Source: Ascaris suum (lineage: Eukaryota; Nematoda; Chromadorea; Rhabditida; Ascarididae). Taken from it: a DNA stretch of 64,000 bases. Positions 44,101 through 64,000 of the stretch are shown in pieces. Positions within the stretch are counted from its first letter, which is position 1. Every line of letters starts with the position of its first letter. The notes beneath the pieces were generated by a model. The model was not told the DNA's origin, searched no databases, and saw nothing but the letters and a program-made list of their open reading frames with translations. The position numbers were made by a program, and so were the translations under genes. The stretch is from the NCBI GenBank assembly GCA_013433145.1, contig CM024181.1, positions 186,001 through 250,000 on the forward strand, in the 5' to 3' direction.

Positions 44101-47100
44101 TATGGATGCGGCTACTTGATGTTAAAGTTTGCCGCTCAGTTTATGCGTGGAGGAGGCTTGTGCTAATATAGTGTTATGTAGATATAGTCGAACATTTGTC
44201 GTGATCATTGAATGCAAGAGTTCTTGAATGTATGGGCTATGTAGTGCGTTGCGTCTATGCTGAGGGGAAGGGGAGGGGGGGGGGGGGAAGGTGCTCGTCT
44301 TTTCTAATATGGCGAGATGAACGCGATTTCATACTAGAATCTGAGTTCGCCAAGGCAAAATGTGATAATCCGAAAACGGAGAGACGTGCAAGAGAGTTTG
44401 CTACGCTTTGGGCTGTTCAGCCACTCAGGTGGCTAAATTTGCTCACAACTGTTTTAAAAATTCTTAAGAAAAAAACGGGCGTTACATACGAAACAATCAT
44501 GCGATGTTCGACAGATGACAATGAGCGGTGGCGTTAAGCACTTGAAATCTGACTTGGATTATACCAAGCACGTCTATTAACACAGAATTCAGTTGTTGGT
44601 GAGCTGACTTGAAACGAAAGAACGAGTACACACATACGTAGGCATCGATAAGGCGCCCTCGTAAATTTGTAAGTGCAAATGTAGAAAGTAGGCAAAAAGT
44701 ATTTGATATCACCATCAGCCGGGTTTCGGCTTGAATCAAGTCAAATCCATTGCTTCATTTAAGGCTTCAAGCTGCCGTAGATATCAAGTTGGTTCACTTA
44801 ATGCCCAGCTACTATATAGGGAAGCCTCATTTCTATTGTGCCTATAAATTTGATTTCAAGATAGCCGTTTCTTTCGATCATCCATCTAGTTTTTCAGGTT
44901 TGCTATTCAACGTTGTTATCTCAGTTTTTATTCTGTTCTATATCTGGTGAATAATAGTTTTTTTTGCATTTATGGAGCAACGTTATGTTTGAAGGTGTCG
45001 TGCAACGTGAATATGCTCAAGCTTATTCAAGTGGGATTTACGCTCACCGATAAGGATGGTAGTTTGCCGCCATCGGGTGACGTCTGGCAGTTTAATTTCC
45101 AATTTTCGCTCAACGACGACATGTACTCGCAAGAAAGCGTTGAGCTGCTTCGCTCTGCGGGTATAGACTTCAGCCGGCATTTGGTATTATATTTCTTCAT
45201 TTTGGTCCACTCACCACCTGATTTTTTTCATTCACAAGAAAGTACCGATGCATTTGAGTGTCGTTCCACAAATGCGTTGTGTCTCCTAAGACGAGCATTT
45301 AGCTAAATTCTATACATACCAACAAATTTCATAACCCAGTCTTCAACGATTGCTGAATTGAAGCGTGCATACGCAAGGACATGAGCTTGACTTAATGCAC
45401 TTTTTTATAAATAAGAGTTCTTTGGAATGAGTTTGAATATATATGTTGGATCTGAGCTTTGAATTGAATTTGAAATTTGAAAGTCTATGAATTTTCGAAT
45501 TTGCATCGCGTCTAAGTTGTTGAAAGTTTATAAATTAAGAAAAGAACGCTTCAGCGCGTATTATTGTTTGGTAGTTTATGAGAGTGCCGTTTCAAATGTG
45601 CAGATACTTCTTCGTTAATGGCTTCTCATTCGTCGACTACGATTGCTATACCGTTGTTTGAAATGATTCTCAAAATTTCATTTGCTCATTTCATTGCTTA
45701 TTCCAATTTTGAGTTCGGTTGAGATGCGGCAAATTAAAAAGGTATGAAAGAGATCCTCTGTTGTTCATCTTTGCGATCCTTAATTAAACGCGAGTTTTCT
45801 CCGAGATCACTGATCATTTTCTTTTGTCTTCACCTGTTTTATTCATGCTCCATTTTCTTGTTTTCGCATTCGTGGTCTTGTTGCTCGATGCAGCATTGCA
45901 TCTCCAGTGTTATTTTTTATCGGCTACGTCATAGAGGGAAATAAGTAAGTGGGTTGATGGGTATTTAAAATGTTTATGTGAGGTGGGAAATATTTTAGGT
46001 TGAAGGCATCCGTATGGCCGACTTCGGTGAGCTCCTGACGACGTCTGGCCTGATAGTGGATGAACATGTGACTTGGCTAACATTTCATAGTGGCTATGAC
46101 TTTGGTTATCTGATGCGCTCGATAATGCTACAGGAGCTACCAAAAGAGGAGTCGCAATTCTTTCAGTTTCACAAGACTCTCTTCCCGCGTAGTTATGATA
46201 TTAAAATGTTGATGAAGCAGCCAGGACCTGTGAGCGCGAAGCTCCGTGGTGGCCTTCAAGAGGTACTTATTTACGTTTTATCACTTGTTTCTTTTTGTTA
46301 CAAAACGCAGACCGATTAGGGAGTAAGGTGATGAATGGGGAATGTGGACAATTGTGCTAGTCGTTTATTAGGAACGACTGTTTTGATGGGATGTTCGATG
46401 AGTGAGGGTCAAATGCAAATGGCAGGTCTTGTGAGGAAGCAGCAGTGTCGTTTTTAAAAAGTATTTTTGTACTGTGCTGTGATGTTGGTGGTTGCCTGTC
46501 GTAAAAGAAAGATACAGCTCGTTATAAAGCATAATTTCGTAGGTCGCTGATCAGCTTCAAGTCGTGCGCACTGGCAAACAGCACCAGGCTGGATCGGACT
46601 CCCTCCTTACCGCACAAACATTTTTCAAAATCAAGCAGCGCTTTTTCGAGGATAACTGGGATCAGGTTGGCTGTTAAACTTAATTGTTGCCAATAAAGAG
46701 CACTTTTTCGGTGTATTCATTGCTTTGCACGAAGCGTTTTTGCTTAGGCCATGTCTTTATGCCCATCCGCATGTTCCAAACCCGAGGTGTACTGCATAAA
46801 TCGAATGAATTTAACTAGATATGTGCCGAGGCATATTTGAGCTGTCCTCCAGAAAATCAGCCTCAGGCACTCCTACTCCACTTTTTTCTAAATCACCCAG
46901 TTTCCTTAATGAGTGGAGCTTTCAAATCTGAATACGGCCAGAACCATTTTTTGTCGATTTCATCGAAAATGCCAAAATCGCAAATTCACTGTAAGTATGC
47001 CCGATAGACCAAACCATAGGGTCACCTTACTGACTCTGTCGCGACGCCAGAAAATCACTTTTTTCTGGATAGAGTTTTCGAGCGTGATTGTGCCGAAGGT

Positions 47101-49533
47101 GGTACCGTATGGTATGATGAATTTTGACCTTATCACGAAGGCGGTCTTGGTGCTAAAATCGGTGCGAAATTCACAGGTTGAGCAGCTTGATATGTTTGCT
47201 CAGTTCGTGTGGTAAGAGATATTGAGTTTTTGTGATATTGACTTTAAAGTGCTCGTGTCGTATCCAAATTATGCACTAGATGCCAGGTCCGTAGAAAGTT
47301 GAATGCTTTGGGTAGCTATCTGTGTGGTTCTGTTTGTATCGGTTTGAGTGCAGTTTTTATGCAATTTGAGCTAACATATGAAAAAAAACATGAAATATAT
47401 GTACCTAGCAACTTATGAAGTTTATTGGGAATAGAGCGTAGTGTTGTCATTTAAAGCGGCTTTTGTTAAATAATGCAAGCAGTAGCATGAAGATCACTGG
47501 TTTTTTAACAATAAAATCAACTACTTCTAGGAATGCAATTTTTATTGCATGTTTTTATTCAACTTTGTTTGAGGTCCGATAACAGCTGAAATGTGGTTAA
47601 GGTAGAGGGTGATGTCTCTTATAAGAATGTTGCTGGGGGTGTTTTGGTAAACGATGGAGTTTTCTCCTACGAAGGTTTTTTGGAAGAAAGGCTTCGAGGC
47701 TTTTTTAGGTCTTGAAAGTTTTGCGAAAGTCGGTATTTCCCTACAACAAATCTCCCCCCCCCCCCTGCAAATTCCCTCTCCCTCCATTACAAATCTCTTA
47801 TATCTTGGAGTACGATGCAACCTTGAATTATGACACTCAACATATATAAAATTGCCATCCTCAAGTTACCGAGTAGAAAGGTAAAATGGTGTTTATGGTC
47901 TTAAATTTTAGTTTATGTAACCCTGAACCTTAGAAGACCGTTCTTCTTGTGAATATTCTACCTTACTAGCCCATCTTTTGATACGTTAAAAGGCGGGAAT
48001 CTGGAGGCGCGAAACTCAGTGAGTGTTATCGTTGGCCCCCAAAAATCCTTCAAGAAACACTCTGATTTAACAGCCTTGTGAGGTTGTCAATTTTTATTTA
48101 AGCGCGAAAAATTTTGCATAGATCTTCGAAAAGCGCAAAAGCAGCGTTGAGAAAAGTATTGTAATTGTAGGTGATTGGTACCACAGTGCTCGATGCTTAT
48201 TTTATTGATGCCCTAGTGAATCTGTGATGTCGCACAACATTCAAATGCATCAACGAATATTCCATCTTCATTATATTTTCTTTAATCTGTCGCAGAGTGT
48301 GCCTATATGCAAAAGCCGTCTGGCGATGCTCTTTTATTGAAATAAGGCATAGCACTAAATAACCACGAGATTTAAGTGAAGAAGTCTTTATACTGTCTCC
48401 TAGCTTACAGAAGCAAACTTTGGAAACAAATTCGATTGAAATTATATGATGTTAGTAGTTGCTGATGAATTTGGATGCTTTTAATCGCGACCGAGTGGTG
48501 AGGCGCTACTCTATACCCGCAGTTCGACCCGGTTTAACTCCGAATACTGTCAGTTGTTTTCGTCATCGCTAAGTTGGTCAACGTTTGCGGAGTGGAGGTC
48601 ATTATTTACGAATCAAAATTTGTGAAAATTCTTTGAAAAGGCACTTTCCGTTATTTCATAAAGCAAAAAGTTTTATTTGCTTGCCGCAAATCCTCGATAA
48701 AAAGTTGGCCGTTTTTATTTTAGCTTTACCCATCCAGGGGAGTGAATAAAGCTGATATCATGAATTTCTTGGAAGTCATGAATGAACCCGGATTGACGAA
48801 AAAATTACTGACAGCAGTATTTGTGAGCAACATTTGGTTTTCGTTCGGAGAAGTACAGGAAATAGCACATATTATAGCTGGAGCATTGCAGACTTAGCTA
48901 TATTAGTTGATGCAGTTCTGTTTGAGTTCCTTCGGGGTTCAGGCTTTGGTCTCTTCAGTTCATGATGCAATAAACTCCTGCAAAAATAAGCCTATAGGTT
49001 TGCGGCGATGCATTTTTGATTAGCTACGCGCCGCACACAAGCAGGTTTATTGATGAGTTTTCATGGGAATAAAGTAGCCTTTATAAGTTCATTAAGTCTT
49101 AAATCAGAAATATCGTAGGCATGAATGAGTGCACTAATAAGACCTCAGATAGGACTGCACAGCAAACCCAATTCGTTTCCAGCAGTGCCACCCGCACTAT
49201 TGTTTTCAAATCAAAGTCAAGGGGGCATGCTTGTAACTGTTGCTTGTTTGATAGAGGTAGACGATGTAACAAGCCCCAGTGTAACCGTTGGAGCTATGAA
49301 AACTCCAGAATGGATTATGACGGGGCCTTTTAGAAGTGACGCTCATATTGCACAATCCTAAGCAATAAAGGACGTTTAGAACGATCCATGGCGTTGGTGA
49401 GTTTCAGATAGCACCCACGGTGGAAGGGCATTTATATGGTTTGGGTAACACACTATCGACTACCTCCCCATTCGTACAGAAGACGGAGGTTTCGACGCCC
49501 GAACCACAGACCAGCAGCACTCCTGAATCCTGA
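41181..49533 (+). CDS. ccf-1: CCR4-NOT deadenylase subunit CAF1 (CNOT7/8 family), 6 exons, complete
   Basis: A 3'-5' exoribonuclease that shortens mRNA poly(A) tails as a catalytic subunit of the cytoplasmic CCR4-NOT complex. Exons: 41181-41234, 43707-43832, 44995-45183, 45999-46262, 46543-46665 and 49408-49533 (TGA). Every intron is phase 0, giving 293 aa, close to the usual 285-310. The start MITAEVKIRDVWANNLEEE lines up with the family's conserved ICEVWACNLDEE, and the ATG lies just upstream of it. The DEDD catalytic set is complete: Asp36 and Glu38 (VAMDTEFPGVVATP), Asp157 (FHSGYDFGYL) and Asp230 (HQAGSDSLLT, with the conserved His225). Substrate-fold motifs WQFNF, LKGGLQEVADQL-type LRGGLQEVADQL and GHLYGLG are present. 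The Ser/Thr/Pro-rich C-terminal tail is nematode-like. The exon 3 acceptor reads TTTGAAG rather than TTTCAG, but protein continuity (FNYQQ then VSCNVNMLKLIQVGF) requires it. Confidence 0.97.
43190..43256 (+). ncRNA. Strong hairpin in ccf-1 intron 1 (small-RNA precursor candidate)
   Basis: Bases 43197-43216 pair with 43224-43243 through 20 consecutive pairs, 18 Watson-Crick and two G-T wobble, around a 7-base loop. A second helix, GTGAAGC (43190-43196) with GCTTTTCAC (43248-43256), extends it across a small internal loop and bulge to about 67 nt. Such size and pairing suit a microRNA-type precursor, but a transposon inverted repeat or chance palindrome is possible. The strand is assigned only because the host gene is on +. 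Confidence 0.35.
43251..43321. repeat. Imperfect direct repeat TTTCACATTTTGGAC…TGTTCA
   Basis: Two copies of about 24 bp, near 43251-43275 and 43298-43321, follow the hairpin in ccf-1 intron 1 and differ at a few bases. They point to local duplication in this part of the intron. Confidence 0.65.
43573..43591. repeat. Perfect 7-bp inverted repeat TGTGATC/GATCACA
   Basis: The two arms are separated by five bases and lie in a stretch (43562-43634) unusually rich in GATC and TGATCA words, about 100 bp upstream of ccf-1 exon 2. Confidence 0.7.
44275..44287 (+). repeat. Poly-G run, 13 nt, with preceding GGGG runs
   Basis: The run, preceded by GGGGAAGGGGA, gives a quadruplex-capable stretch in ccf-1 intron 2, with G on the coding strand. 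A (GGGAGA) repeat lies about 200 bp upstream near 44055. Confidence 0.95.
47754..47765. repeat. Poly-C run, 12 nt (poly-G on the minus strand)
   Basis: Twelve consecutive C in ccf-1 intron 5. Orientation is opposite to most other G runs in the window. Confidence 0.95.
48486..48540 (+). other. tRNA-like relic (degenerate A box and B box)
   Basis: CGACCGAGTGGTGAGG resembles the D-arm/A-box of Ser/Leu-type tRNAs, and GTTCGACCC about 30 bp later fits the B-box consensus GWTCRANNC exactly. No convincing acceptor stem closes it, so an intact tRNA gene is unlikely. A tRNA-derived SINE fragment in ccf-1 intron 5 is possible. Confidence 0.2.
48724..48897 (+). other. Possible unannotated exon inside ccf-1 intron 5
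   Basis: A good worm acceptor (TTTATTTTAG) is followed by 57 open codons and a TAG, in the phase needed to follow ccf-1 exon 5. Reading starts LYPSRGVNKADIMNFLEV. A possible in-phase donor (GCA|GTATTT) after 48816 would make a 31-codon cassette that rejoins the last exon in frame. The residues match no part of the CAF1 fold I know, so this is either an alternative exon, an exon of another gene, or chance. Confidence 0.25.
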
Positions 49534-52114
49534 TACAGGCATCACTTTCGCTTTCGGTCCTATTCTAGTGAACAGATCTCATTTTTCTTTATGTATCCTT
49601 GCCTTCCCTCCTTCCATCTTTGCAAATATATTTGTTCGAATATTCTTGGACTGTTCGTTATCTGTCGTTTCTCATATTAGCTTTATTGTTATACTCAGTA
49701 TTCATTCTCATTGCCCTCGTCGACGTCATGTCCTGTTCATTTCTGTTTCTTCCCATCTGTTTCGTCACATTAATGTGCTATTTTTGCGGTGTTTTGCTGC
49801 TTAACCTCATCGTCATGGAAGTTTAAAGCATAAACAAGTTCGCATTTTTGACGACGCAGATTAGGTGATGAAATATCGAGTAAATATTTGCAATCGTTAC
49901 AGGGTAGAATATTCTGCTCTAAGTTCATGTGCTACGTCCTTCTTCCTTATAGACAGCAAGTACTGGTTGGTTTTCTTATTATCGTCAGCCACAAGCGACC
50001 TCTTTGACATGGACATTCTCGTTTTGAAGTCGTTGAGAGATTCAGTAACGTTGAGAGTGATGGCGGATTATCAATCAGATATCCATTCATGCACCCATAT
50101 GGCAGTGTAAGAATAGGAAGAATGATGGAGGTGCGTGCATACCGTCTAGTTTGTAAACACAGAGGCGTTGTTCCGGTTCATTTTTACATGCGCTGCATGT
50201 TTGCGTGGAAAGGGGAGCCCTTGCAGGGATGAGTTTGTAGAAGTATCTCCAAGTATTAGATTATAGCGGCCAGTCCTTTCTTCTCCGGTTACTGTGAAAA
50301 TGGTCGCAACACAAATATTCTTTTCCCAGATTCTCGTGATTGTAGACCATTCTATGTGGTGCATGATTTCCGTGTAAACGTTCTTGTATCAAGTTATACA
50401 CATCATCGGAGGAGTTCATGAATAATGTGCTGTGTGAAGTTGCTCAGGGGTGGTTCTGTGAGTCTTTTTAAATTCTCTTCGTTGGATCACCTCACATCGG
50501 TGTTCAGTTGCACTTTCTTGGAGTTGTTCGGTGCTGTTGATTTCAATGCTTATTATCATTCATTAATTAAAACTATTGTCAAATGTTTCAACATTCGCAT
50601 GTTATAGGCAACAGTATGTTTTATTGTGCATACGCTACGTTTCGTTGTAGTTACCCCATCTTCTTTTGTGCCTTAGTCAAAGATTGTTCATCGAACAAAC
50701 AACAATTCGAAATAGAGGGAGAAATCCATCGATCCGATGACCCAACTAAGAGGGTTGGAATAATGCTGGGATTGCTACTACTGATAAAGACAAACTCTTA
50801 TTAAAGTTGCTAACAAGTATTCAGTTCCAATTCATCAATGTAAGTTTTCTTGTTTCCCACTGAATACTGCCGATATTGGAGTCTGTTTTCCAGCCAGGTG
50901 GTGGTGGACTTGTATCCTCGAAAACGCTGCTCCTTGATTATGCAAATGCAGTGATTCGCCTGTTATCATCGTTTTGAAGAGTTCACTTCGAGAGTAACAA
51001 CTAGTGATTTTCTTTCAAGATTGGCTTCGGTATCTTTGATTCCATGTTTATCGTCTTTCGCTTCGTCTGTAAAGCTAGGTATCGCAGACAAGGCGAAAAA
51101 AGGTACCACTTTCAGTATGGCAGACAAGAAGGAGACTCGTATATCCTATCTTTGCCGGATTTGAGGTCAACTTTTCCTGGGGTCCTCTGAGGGTAGAAAA
51201 TGTGCTGGGGAACTTGTGGGAAAATTAATTCAGCGCTTGCTTGAAATATTCCATGGAAAAAAAATGCATTTCCTATTGCGCTAAGCTGTGAAATGAGCAA
51301 ACTGCAAGATGACTCATTTCGTTGAGGATTATGGAACAAAGCAATATCTGTAAATGTGAACAAATCAAAGGACAGCCTACCAAACTGCAAAAAATAATAC
51401 GTTCATTATTCAGATTATTAAAAAGATTATTAGAGGAAATGAACGACGTTCGGTGGTGTGTGCGTCGATTAAATGCATCGATACTTTCAAATCTGTTCTA
51501 ATTATGAGCGGTAAAGTTGTATGAGGATTGCATGTAAATGCATTAAACTGTTCTAAATAAATAAGGTGCACATGAAATTAAGTGCAAACAGCACGTATCA
51601 GCTTGTTTGTGCATTAATCAAACTTTTTTGTCGATCTTATTTCCATTTAAACACAGAAAGAGATGCCTACGATGTGTTGTTCACTCCATACAAAAAACAT
51701 GCATTCACCGGTCAGTGGATTGGAAGAAGTGCCCATTCGTCGTGAAAAATAAACACGGAAATGAAGATGTTGGTACTCTAAGCACCAGTAGAAGAGCGGG
51801 TATTCATCGCTATTCATCTGCAGTCTTATTTACATGCAAAGATATTTTTTAAAAGAAATTTTGCCGCTTCAAGTTATGAGAACTAGTAGGAGTAGCTTCA
51901 GGTATCGGAGCTGTGGTTCTCTCTTGCACGACTCTCCTTTTTAGTAAGTACTTCGAGGCAGTGACTGTGATCAGTAAAGTAACACTACTCACTCGTTCAC
52001 CAAGCATTTTAATCACTTCACGAGGTTGGTGCCCAGTCGTCGATCCACTCTTCAAGGTAACGCTTTTCTGACTCTCACATATACGCTCTACTACCCCTCC
52101 TTTTCTGCACATGC

Positions 52115-52165
52115 CAGAGTATGGCACAGTTTGTATATATGTCCCAATTAATGTCCCATACTCTG
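52115..52165. repeat. 10-bp perfect inverted repeat CAGAGTATGG … CCATACTCTG
   Basis: Arms at 52115-52124 and 52156-52165 with a 31-base spacer. The spacer itself contains two copies of TGTCCCA. The structure sits just upstream of the minisatellite. Confidence 0.75.
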
Positions 52166-52207
52166 TTAGCAGAACCTCGATCGTTGCGCAGTACGCTTAG
52201 TAGTGAG

Positions 52208-52380
52208 AACTTCATTGTTTCTCACGCGCATTCTTTATACCTACCTAATTCTTTATACGCATTCTTTATACCGCATTCTTTATACATTATATTCTTTATA
52301 CTTTATCTCACGCATTCTTTATACGCATTCTTTATACCTACCTATAACTTCATTGTTTCACGCATTTATGTCTACCTAAG
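52208..52380. repeat. Minisatellite of GCATTCTTTATAC units
   Basis: At least five full or partial copies of GCATTCTTTATAC occur, interspersed with CTACCTA. A longer unit starting AACTTCATTGTTT is present at both ends of the array, suggesting higher-order duplication. The array yields the repeated SLYAFFIP peptide in one frame, which is not evidence of a gene. Confidence 0.9.
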
Positions 52381-53180
52381 AGTTTCCATGCATTTGGCGG
52401 CCGCTTCAATCCCACTTTACACCGTCTCAATCACGCGAACAGGTAGAAAAGCGTGCCAACATTATGAAAGGATATAAATTTTTGCAGTTTCATTTACCAC
52501 ATCCTTCACTTTAATAAATCACCAACCAAATGATAAAGCACGTGCAATAATTTATTCATATTTCAATTGCTCCGGCCATCCGTATAAATCTTTCACACCA
52601 CTGATTCGTTTCTTTGCAATACGGACAATGCAAAACGAAAATCCGACCAATAGCAAAATGTATGCAAATTATTGGACACCTTTGAATGATGCCTTATTTT
52701 GTATTTGATGGCTCAACCTCTTTGTTGATGTAGAAATTCATATTATATTGTACATTACATTTAGCGTGTCCCCAAACTCAGTTTCAGTTATTCCCGTGTC
52801 GAAACAAGCAAATATACAAGTGCAGACATACCTACCATTTTGGCTTTGCAAACCGGAAATTGCAAAGGTGTACGAGGATGAAAATTTTGTTGAATGGTAT
52901 AAACAACCAAGGTAAATCAACTTGCTCTTTCTTAATTGTTTATCGGAGCGCTCGATATGACATCGCCACATAGGAATTATCAAACATTCAACCCCCTCTG
53001 CAATGCCTCTTCACTTCCATCGTTTTAGTGTCGAGTCATTCCGGCTTTAGCGCTGCATAATTCATTACTCGCTTAATTCAAATTTTGATCTCAAAGGGAA
53101 TCGATACTCAGCGCATGAAATGGCTTGATATGATCGTTGGGCGTTGAGGTGTTTGGCAGGTTGCTCTGTTTGCTGGTAGG

Positions 53181-53186
53181 TTGCAG
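53181..53186 (+). promoter_or_regulatory. Candidate trans-splice acceptor of rpl-12 (TTGCAG)
   Basis: TTGCAG ends 22 bases before the rpl-12 ATG. It is a plausible SL acceptor for a short 5' leader, as is usual for worm ribosomal protein mRNAs. Evidence is position and motif only. Confidence 0.4.
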
Positions 53187-53208
53187 ATTGCCGAGTGTCC
53201 ATTTCGTC

Positions 53209-62478
<9,270 letters not shown>

Positions 62479-62538
62479 TTGTTTTCTTGAACATAATGAT
62501 TGGATATGCATTGTTGTAATTGTTCGCCTCTCGGTATC

Positions 62539-62544
62539 AATAAA
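62539..62544 (+). terminator. AATAAA polyadenylation signal of rpl-12
   Basis: A perfect AATAAA lies about 60 bp after the rpl-12 stop codon and is followed by a T-rich stretch. This is the expected arrangement for a ribosomal protein gene with a short 3'UTR. Confidence 0.8.
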
Positions 62545-63176
62545 TTGTTGTTTTCTTTTCTGCTGTTGGATACCTCTGTTGCAAGGGTTTGAACTGAACT
62601 GTTTCTTCGGCAGTTATCATGAGAGCATTCGAATCGGTTTCATTGAGCTATGAGAACAGCCGCCGGAGCTGTTATGAGATCAGTGAGGTAAGGGTTGGGC
62701 TCAGTGATGTGATATACCTTGTCCATAGCTTCGAACGGCTAGTTGGATTCTTAGAAGACGAGATATCAAAGGCGATCTACGATGCGTGAGAAAACTAGGG
62801 CAAGCTTGGGTTGAGAGTGATGATGTGGAATAAAGCAAGTTTGAGCAACTAAGAGGCTGGACGAGTTAGAGACTGATGAACGAAGGAATAATGTATTTTT
62901 ACGCGAGCAGTAGCAGATTCGAAGGTGCGGTTGGTGTGTCATTTGAAGGGCGTTCACGATAACGTGGGTCAGTGGTGGCAGAGAAATCGAATGTGCTCAG
63001 GGACCGGTGCTAGTGCGTTCGAAGCATTTCGACATAATTGTTCCCAAGACAAAGTTGGGGGGTTCAGGAATTCGTAGGCGGTCACATAGGCATGCAGATG
63101 ATTTTGCATAGGCAAACTGTGATGGCATGACTTGGATGTGACGGAGATAGGAGTTTCATAGAGGGATTTCCCCAGA

Positions 63177-63191
63177 GGGGGGGGGGGGGGG
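63177..63191 (+). repeat. Poly-G run, 15 nt, downstream of rpl-12
   Basis: Fifteen consecutive G followed by AGAGGG, about 700 bp past the rpl-12 stop. It continues the series of runs found in rpl-12 introns in the same orientation. Confidence 0.95.
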
Positions 63192-64000
63192 AGAGGGAAA
63201 TTCATGAAAGGCATCACTGGGCCAGGAAGGTAACCAGCATGTCTACCAATGCGTTTGCACGCAACATCGGCTTGCGAGGCTTCGTTGTTGAGGGCCACTA
63301 TTGCTTTAATGTGTTATCCTTGAGCGACGGCAGTCTATCGTAACGTTTTCTCATTCCTTAGCGTGGATAAAGCATCAGAAGTACTTCATTTTTACGCGGG
63401 TTGACTTCACACCCTGTCACCTAAATACAGTGGTTGGTGGTTGGCTATTGGCGACTAATTTGTTGTGGCTGGTTGAGGTTTTCCGTGGAACTGTCACCAT
63501 TGCAGCAGTCTGAGGGGACTCGCTGATGGCTTCTGTATTGATAGTGAAACGGAAAGCGCAACTAGAAAAAGTTGGGAGGATTAGGGGTTCGAAGGTTTGA
63601 TGTAATGTGGCGTTATTCGAAGAAAAGAACAGCAACGGGACACTACCGGCAACCGCTTGTGCTCCTCCGAACACTGCATAGTTGTGGAGTATCCGGGATG
63701 TTCTTGGGAGTGAATGAAGCACGGCCTGGCCGCGAAGAGAGGAAAGCAGCTTGAAAAGGAGGCTCAGAATCTGATTCAAAATTTTTATTTTTGGAAAAAT
63801 ACTCGAGCAGCTTTGGGGCAGCGGCATTTTACACTGTTGCAGGCATGAACATGTTCGCTCTACCTAAGGGTGCAAGTGAATCTGGCTGTGAAGAAAAGCA
63901 GTTCTTGAAGGGGAGTGCTAACTTGGGGGTGTGCGGTCTAGCGGAAGGGGATCGGCGGTTAAACGCACTGGACAAATTGAGACCCCTGCGGACTTTGGCT

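Larger units (their letters stand above)
49534..53208. other. Spacer between ccf-1 and rpl-12
   Basis: About 3.7 kb without a supported gene. It contains a 10-bp inverted repeat (52115-52165) and the minisatellite at 52208-52380. A short open stretch after an acceptor at about 50894, reading PGGGGLVSSKTLLLDYANA and ending in a stop, was considered as an extra exon but has no partner. The end of the spacer holds the rpl-12 5' region. Confidence 0.5.
62479..64000. other. 3' flank of rpl-12; no further gene recognised
   Basis: After the rpl-12 polyadenylation signal there are overlapping open frames on both strands, including a 136-codon minus-strand frame at 63417-63827 and a 109-codon one at 62969-63298. 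Neither shows a family I know. This stretch seems somewhat more GC-rich than most of the window, and an exon of a neighbouring gene cut by the window edge cannot be excluded. Confidence 0.4.

Noticed and set aside
50895..50977. Short open stretch PGGGGLVSSKTLLLDYANA after an acceptor as an extra ccf-1 exon
   Set aside because: ccf-1 already ends with a family-typical exon at 49408-49533, and no donor leads to this one.
52121..52477. 118-codon frame with repeated SLYAFFIP peptide
   Set aside because: It is the translation of the minisatellite, not a protein-coding repeat.
63417..63827. 136-codon minus-strand open frame near the right edge
   Set aside because: No recognised similarity, no start or splice context, and an opposing plus frame is open over part of it; left as unassigned flank.

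Overview
This is nuclear DNA from a eukaryote, most likely a nematode and probably a strongylid-type (hookworm or Haemonchus-like) parasite. The evidence is as follows. Genes are split into short exons (19-298 bp) by AT-rich introns, mostly several hundred bases to about 3.4 kb long. Splice acceptors are worm-like (TTTTCAG, TTTTTAG, TTTGCAG) with little separate polypyrimidine tract. Encoded proteins read closest to my memory of Caenorhabditis orthologues, and one gene has an acceptor three bases before its ATG, as expected for spliced-leader trans-splicing. The species cannot be named from the sequence alone.

All five recognisable genes lie on the + strand. (1) 1043-6535: the 3' part of an acidic, low-complexity protein I do not recognise, with two SUMO-interaction-like motifs; its 5' end was not found. 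(2) 9320-17341: a complete seven-exon Golgi Qb-SNARE, GS28/GOSR1 (gos-28). (3) 24522-36773: a complete ten-exon site-2 protease (MBTPS2 family) with HELGH and NAVPCYGLDG metalloprotease motifs. (4) 41181-49533: a complete six-exon CCR4-NOT deadenylase CAF1 (ccf-1, CNOT7/8 family) with all four DEDD residues. (5) 53209-62478: a complete five-exon 60S ribosomal protein L12 (rpl-12, uL11) of 165 aa, spread over 9.3 kb. Exon joins were made by eye. Reading phase is kept at every junction and the joined proteins run colinear with their families, so the models are firm apart from a few alternative splice sites noted in the entries.

The genes have unrelated jobs: ER-Golgi vesicle fusion, intramembrane cleavage of membrane-bound transcription factors, mRNA deadenylation, and the ribosomal stalk base. 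They are 2.8-7.2 kb apart, too far for a tightly spaced worm operon. Gaps and introns hold two long (TA)n microsatellites, a GCATTCTTTATAC minisatellite, local duplications, weak tRNA-like and MITE-like relics, a strong hairpin in ccf-1 intron 1, and a series of 10-16 nt poly-G runs concentrated in rpl-12 introns. No CRISPR array, prokaryotic feature, virus or intact transposon was seen. Almost all long uninterrupted open frames in the window are chance frames in introns or repeats; the real coding DNA is in short spliced exons.
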